Part shown: positions 14,244 through 14,433 of the stretch, piece after piece
Layout: every line of letters begins with the position of its first letter
Numbering within the stretch: the stretch's first letter is position 1
Assembly (NCBI GenBank): GCA_020216655.1
Contig: JAIWNU010000142.1
Coordinates: forward strand, 1-14,433
DNA length: 14,433 nt
Direction of reading: 5' to 3'
DNA from: Treponema sp.
GTDB taxonomy: Bacteria > Spirochaetota > Spirochaetia > Treponematales > Breznakiellaceae
Notes under the pieces: model-generated
Told to the model about the DNA's origin: nothing
What the model saw: only the letters and a program-made list of their open reading frames with translations
Databases searched by the model: none
Program-made: the position numbers and the translations under genes

Positions 14244-14433
14244 TTAATACAGCATCTGATCTATTACTAACACAACGTCTTTGTCTTTTGTACCGGAAAC
14301 TTGGATATTTGTTTGTGTTTTTCCTTCAACAACACTATCCCATGTATTTCTCTTAACAATTTTCCAAGCTGCAAGCTCACCATTCCAAGATGGATATGCA
14401 TTTGTATAGAATACAAAGTGAATCTGACCATTG
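14244..14433 (-). CDS. Unrecognised protein, C-terminal fragment
   Basis: The last 62 codons of a gene entering from beyond the right edge. It is open throughout and ends in TAA at 14246-14244. The visible part begins NGQIHFVFYTNAYPSWNGELAAW and ends VSGTKDKDVVLVIDQMLY. It is rich in alternating hydrophobic and polar residues, Thr, Val and aromatics, as in a beta-sandwich, and would suit an exported or surface protein; this is impression, not homology. Codon use is strongly AT-biased, unlike the prenyl synthase and DUF151 genes. After the stop the minus strand has a weak GTTTT/AAAAC hairpin. Family not recognised. Confidence 0.6.
   Translation of the reverse strand, partial: NGQIHFVFYTNAYPSWNGELAAWKIVKRNTWDSVVEGKTQTNIQVSGTKDKDVVLVIDQMLY

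Overview
The window looks like chromosomal DNA of a free-living or gut-type Treponema-like spirochaete. This rests on the overall character of the proteins: an exported solute-binding protein with a Treponema-style signal peptide, an endonuclease/exonuclease/phosphatase-type lipoprotein, and a bifunctional-nuclease protein with a C-terminal UVR motif. GC content of the core genes is moderate to high. The assignment is an inference; no rRNA or other marker gene is present.

Left part (1-10273) is a beta-glucoside/beta-mannoside utilisation locus. On the minus strand, in transcription order, are a ROK-family repressor (6366-7532), a sugar-binding protein (4965-6254), two ABC permeases (3876-4790 and 2762-3874) and a GH94 cellobiose phosphorylase (292-2757). 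A GH2 beta-mannosidase (7664-10273) is transcribed divergently from the repressor. The 131-bp divergent region holds face-to-face promoters that share the -10 area, plus a 7-bp inverted repeat placed to cover both. The expected scheme is that a beta-1,4-linked gluco/manno-oligosaccharide is imported, cut in the cytoplasm by phosphorolysis and by hydrolysis, and senses its own repressor. No transporter ATPase is encoded, so a shared ATPase elsewhere is implied. Two hairpins punctuate the minus-strand operon: a terminator/attenuator after the repressor gene and a strong stem-loop between binding protein and permeases. At the extreme left edge (1-179) is the start of a lipoprotein gene on the minus strand.

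Middle (10281-11039) is an AT-rich island holding a complete type II toxin-antitoxin pair (ribbon-helix-helix antitoxin plus PIN-domain toxin), probably acquired horizontally.

Right part: an RlmE/FtsJ 23S rRNA methyltransferase on the minus strand (11051-11671), then a plus-strand pair, a polyprenyl diphosphate synthase (11738-12865) and a DUF151-UVR nuclease protein (12886-13569). Beyond these lie about 670 bases without an intact gene. They contain what reads as a decayed second toxin-antitoxin pair (13597-13801) and a dense run of at least seven stem-loops (13911-14183) of unknown nature. The window ends in the C-terminal part of an AT-rich, unrecognised minus-strand gene (14244-14433).
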